A stretch of 64,000 nt of DNA from Bacteroides sp. (GTDB taxonomy: Bacteria > Bacteroidota > Bacteroidia > Bacteroidales > Bacteroidaceae): contig NZ_JASLER010000081.1 of assembly GCF_030151085.1 (NCBI RefSeq), positions 24,367 through 88,366 on the forward strand. Direction: 5' to 3'. Below are positions 61,575-64,000 of this stretch, one piece after another. The notes below the pieces were generated by a model. The model worked only from the letters and a program-made list of their open reading frames with translations. It searched no databases and was not told the DNA's origin. How positions within the stretch are numbered: position 1 is the first letter of the stretch; each line of letters starts with the position of its first letter. The position numbers and the translations under genes were made by a program.

Positions 61575-63095
61575 TTAGTAATTAGGATTTTGCTTTAATA
61601 CACCGTTTGATTTATCGATTTCAGTTTGCGGCAGAGGAAGCAAAGCATTCTTATCTTGATAATTCTTTCCGGCAGCAGATAATACTTCTTTGGCAATTCC
61701 CCAGCGAACAAGATCGTAAAAGCGGTCCGGTTCTAAACCTAATTCTACGCGGCGTTCGTGACGAATGGCATCACGCAGTTCACTTTGATTCGTGGTAGTA
61801 ACTTGCGGAAGTACATTGGCCAAAGTGCCACGGGCATGGGCACGTACTTGTTCCAGATAGCCCAATGCTTCGGCAGCTAAACCTTTTTCGTTGGCAGCTT
61901 CGGCACCCATAAGTAATACGTCGGGATAACGGATGATACGGATATTCACCCAGAAACCGGATTTAGTATATTTCTTGCGTAATTCAGGTTCTGTATAGGC
62001 TTTCTTGTTGAAGTAAGCTCCCATAGCGGTAGAGACGGGTGATTCACCGTATGGTTTGTTTGTGTTTTCAGGAGTAATGGGGTCTTCCACACTTTTACGG
62101 AAATAAAGTAAAGTAGCATCTTTACGTGGGTCGCCCGTTTCGAAAGCTGTACCCATCAGTTTGGTTGCCATGTGCCAGCCCCAACCTAAGTTCCAATCGC
62201 CTGCACCACGTACACCTTGCACTTCGCAGAACTGGCTGCCGATGCTAAGGTCTGCTTTCATGGCATCGGTAGCTTCACATTGAAGTTCGAATATACTTGC
62301 ACCGCAGTTTTCTCCTTCTACAGTGAAGATTTTGTCGACCGGAGTATTCAAGTTGTAAAGACCTGACTTGATAACATCGGTAGATGCATTGTACATGTTG
62401 TCCCAATCGTTACGCATCATATAAGTACGGGCATGCAGAGAGCGTGCGGCACCCCAAGTTGCGCGTCCGGTATAATCGGAACTCCATTGCCTGGGTAAGC
62501 ATTTTTCTGCTTCGGTCAGATCCTTGTCTATTTGCTCATAAATTTTATCAGCAGTAGTCTTTGGTATATTAGCATCCGAAGCTTCCACTACTTTGAAAGT
62601 TACCAAAGGAACTTCACCCCAAGCACGTACAAGGTTGAAATAACTGTAGGCACGGAAGAATAAAGCTTCACCCTTGGTGCGTATGTTTTCAACATCATCT
62701 TTATTTTCAGCTTTTTCGAGATCATCCAATATTTCGTTACACTGGTAAATGATTGTATAGTTCTGACCCCAATAAGCACCTAGAGTACCATTGGAAGCTG
62801 TATATTCGAAATCGTCCCACATAGCGGCTTGGTCTGCACCGTCGCCTGCATCACTTCCTTTCTCAGAGTCTTCGCTACGTACCATGTGAATCATGAATGC
62901 AGGGATACCGGCAGTAATGTTGTAACTACGCATCAAGTAGTAAACGTTGTACATTTTACCGCCCACCAAGGCGTTAGGAGCATCGTCTTCAGTGAACTGA
63001 CCTAGTGGGTCGCGGTCCAGGAAGTCGTTACATGAACTGAATGAGATGGCTGCCGAGCCAATCAACAGTGATAGGATATATTTTTTAAATTTCAT
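61575..63095 (-). CDS. SusD/RagB-family lipoprotein, PUL C copy 2
   Basis: The 506-aa lipoprotein has a lipobox FSSC followed by NDFLDRDPLGQFTEDD. SusD hallmarks are GEALFFRAYSYFNLVRAWG, RYPDVLLMGAEAANEKG and RHERRVELGLEPDRFYDLVRW, ending with LLPLPQTEIDKSNGVLKQN. It pairs with the SusC that ends 19 bp upstream. It is not a near-copy of the SusD at 52649-54115. Confidence 0.95.
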   Translation of the reverse strand: MKFKKYILSLLIGSAAISFSSCNDFLDRDPLGQFTEDDAPNALVGGKMYNVYYLMRSYNITAGIPAFMIHMVRSEDSEKGSDAGDGADQAAMWDDFEYTASNGTLGAYWGQNYTIIYQCNEILDDLEKAENKDDVENIRTKGEALFFRAYSYFNLVRAWGEVPLVTFKVVEASDANIPKTTADKIYEQIDKDLTEAEKCLPRQWSSDYTGRATWGAARSLHARTYMMRNDWDNMYNASTDVIKSGLYNLNTPVDKIFTVEGENCGASIFELQCEATDAMKADLSIGSQFCEVQGVRGAGDWNLGWGWHMATKLMGTAFETGDPRKDATLLYFRKSVEDPITPENTNKPYGESPVSTAMGAYFNKKAYTEPELRKKYTKSGFWVNIRIIRYPDVLLMGAEAANEKGLAAEALGYLEQVRAHARGTLANVLPQVTTTNQSELRDAIRHERRVELGLEPDRFYDLVRWGIAKEVLSAAGKNYQDKNALLPLPQTEIDKSNGVLKQNPNY

Positions 63096-63114
63096 AAATC
63101 GTCATTTTTTTAGT

Positions 63115-64000
63115 TTAGAATGTCAAGTTGAAACCAAATGTATAAATAGCCGGCATCGGATAACTACCATCATCTACACCGAAGGCAATAGCCGAACCTC
63201 CCAGTTCAGGAGTATAACCGGTATTGTGCTTCCAGGTCTTCAGGTTCTGGATGTTGACATAGAGTTTTAATGCCTGCATACCAATTCTTGAGATTAACTT
63301 CTGATCGAAATTATAAGCTAACGATACGTTACGAATACGGAAGAAACTGCCATCTTCGATATAATATTCAGAATTCAGGTTATTTATGGTATGTTTGGTA
63401 TTCAATATCGGTTGTGTGTTACTTGTACCTTCACCATGCCAGCGACCTAGGCGTTGCTCCATGAAGTTGAACTGGCTCCAGTTATAGTTATCCCAAGTAC
63501 GATAGATTTGATTACCTGCTTGTCCCATCATGTCGATGCCCAGATCCCAATTCTTATAAGTAAGTCCCAAGGTGATACCGTAAGTAACGTCTGGTGTCGG
63601 GTCGCCAATCAGGGTACGGTCGGCGGTAGTGATTTCACCATCACCATTTACATCTTTGAACTTCAAATCACCCGGCGTAACGGTTGCCAGAGTATTCTTG
63701 GGCGAGTTTTTAATCTCTTCCTGAGTCTGATAAACACCTTCTACCTTATAGCCGTAGAAATAACCGATAGGATAACCTGCCATGGTGTAGCTTTGGCTCT
63801 TGTCGCCGGCAATGATGCTATAGCCCTCCTGTACAAGGCTTAGTACTTTGTTTTTGATAGTGGTTAAGTTACCGCCGATGCTGTAGCCCCAATCACCTAT
63901 TTGGTCACGCCAGTTGAGTGCTAATTCGATACCTTTATTTTCAATAGAACCTAAGTTACCGATACCCGGAACTGTACCGGAGATACCCGGAACTTCAGCC
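63115..64000 (-). CDS. SusC/RagA-type transporter, PUL C copy 2, C-terminal part cut by window edge
   Basis: The minus-strand frame is open from the right window edge to the stop at 63115. It reads GNLGSIENKGIELALNWRD, then GYPIGYFYGYKVEGVYQTQEE, PGDLKFKDVNGDGEITTADRT, DGSFFRIRNVSLAYNF, and ends with AIYTFGFNLTF. These are the last barrel strands of a SusC protein. The ATG at 63783 is internal, not a start. The N-terminal two thirds lie beyond the window, as probably does the regulator of PUL C. Confidence 0.93.
   Translation of the reverse strand, partial: AEVPGISGTVPGIGNLGSIENKGIELALNWRDQIGDWGYSIGGNLTTIKNKVLSLVQEGYSIIAGDKSQSYTMAGYPIGYFYGYKVEGVYQTQEEIKNSPKNTLATVTPGDLKFKDVNGDGEITTADRTLIGDPTPDVTYGITLGLTYKNWDLGIDMMGQAGNQIYRTWDNYNWSQFNFMEQRLGRWHGEGTSNTQPILNTKHTINNLNSEYYIEDGSFFRIRNVSLAYNFDQKLISRIGMQALKLYVNIQNLKTWKHNTGYTPELGGSAIAFGVDDGSYPMPAIYTFGFNLTF

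Noticed and set aside
63783..63785. ATG at 63783 as the start of a short SusC-like gene
   Set aside because: The frame continues without stop to the window edge with good SusC similarity, so it is an internal Met of a truncated-by-window gene.

Overview
The window reads as a chromosomal stretch of a gut Bacteroides. It contains three SusC/SusD-type polysaccharide utilisation loci (PULs), hybrid two-component system (HTCS) regulators, a wealth of Bte-type signal peptides and lipoproteins, and promoters with the Bacteroides -7 element TAnnTTTG (sometimes with TTTG about 21 nt upstream). No tRNA, rRNA, CRISPR array, transposase or integrase was seen. All function calls rest on reading the sequence and on recalled family knowledge; no database search was run.

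PUL A (1-21.8 kb): the N-terminal part of an HTCS on the minus strand faces a plus-strand run of GH20, a TlpA-like thioredoxin protein, SusC, SusD, a cytoplasmic class-I glutamine amidotransferase (peptidase C26), GH2, a GH35-like enzyme, GH3, a secreted HExxHxxGxxD protease and a GH97 with the residues of the retaining (alpha-galactosidase) branch. Three operon heads (GH20, SusC, GH3) carry the same 15-bp element, TTTGTACGCRATTC plus one base, at an identical distance from TAnnTTTG, a likely activator-site signature for this PUL. The element also lies inside the long GH3 reading frame, which fixes the GH3 start at 16285.

Housekeeping or accessory stretch (21.9-29.9 kb): a 45-aa membrane protein, a CYTH protein, an MgtC/DUF4010 membrane protein, an outer-membrane beta-barrel protein, and a secreted metallophosphoesterase fused to a PQQ-type beta-propeller. 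Then comes a 0.8-kb non-coding stretch rich in repeats (a GCAGAT repeat cluster, an eight-unit 22-bp phased array, and a 124-nt imperfect palindrome downstream of a promoter) and two small unrecognised genes.

PUL B (29.9-47.8 kb) looks like an (arabino)xylan or xylo-oligosaccharide system: a complete HTCS, a GH43, a CE1 esterase-GH43 fusion, a GH43-GH8 fusion, SusC, SusD and a small lipoprotein. TGTAAC-type motifs sit upstream of its three transcription units. No separate GH10 or GH11 endoxylanase is present in the window.

PUL C (47.8-64 kb, minus strand) looks like a beta-1,2-glucan system in two tandem copies: SusC-SusD-GH3-GH144 (63.1-57.6 kb, SusC cut by the window edge) and SusC-SusD-GH3-EEP-GH144 (57.2-47.8 kb). 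The paired enzymes have identical lengths (773 and 443 aa) and closely similar sequences, while the SusC/SusD pairs have diverged. The spaces between genes hold strong inverted repeats and two further 22-bp phased arrays.

The most unusual non-coding signal is a class of intergenic arrays with a strict 22-bp period and a 5-bp arm / 5-nt loop / 5-bp arm / 7-nt spacer plan. It occurs three times with three unrelated arm sequences.
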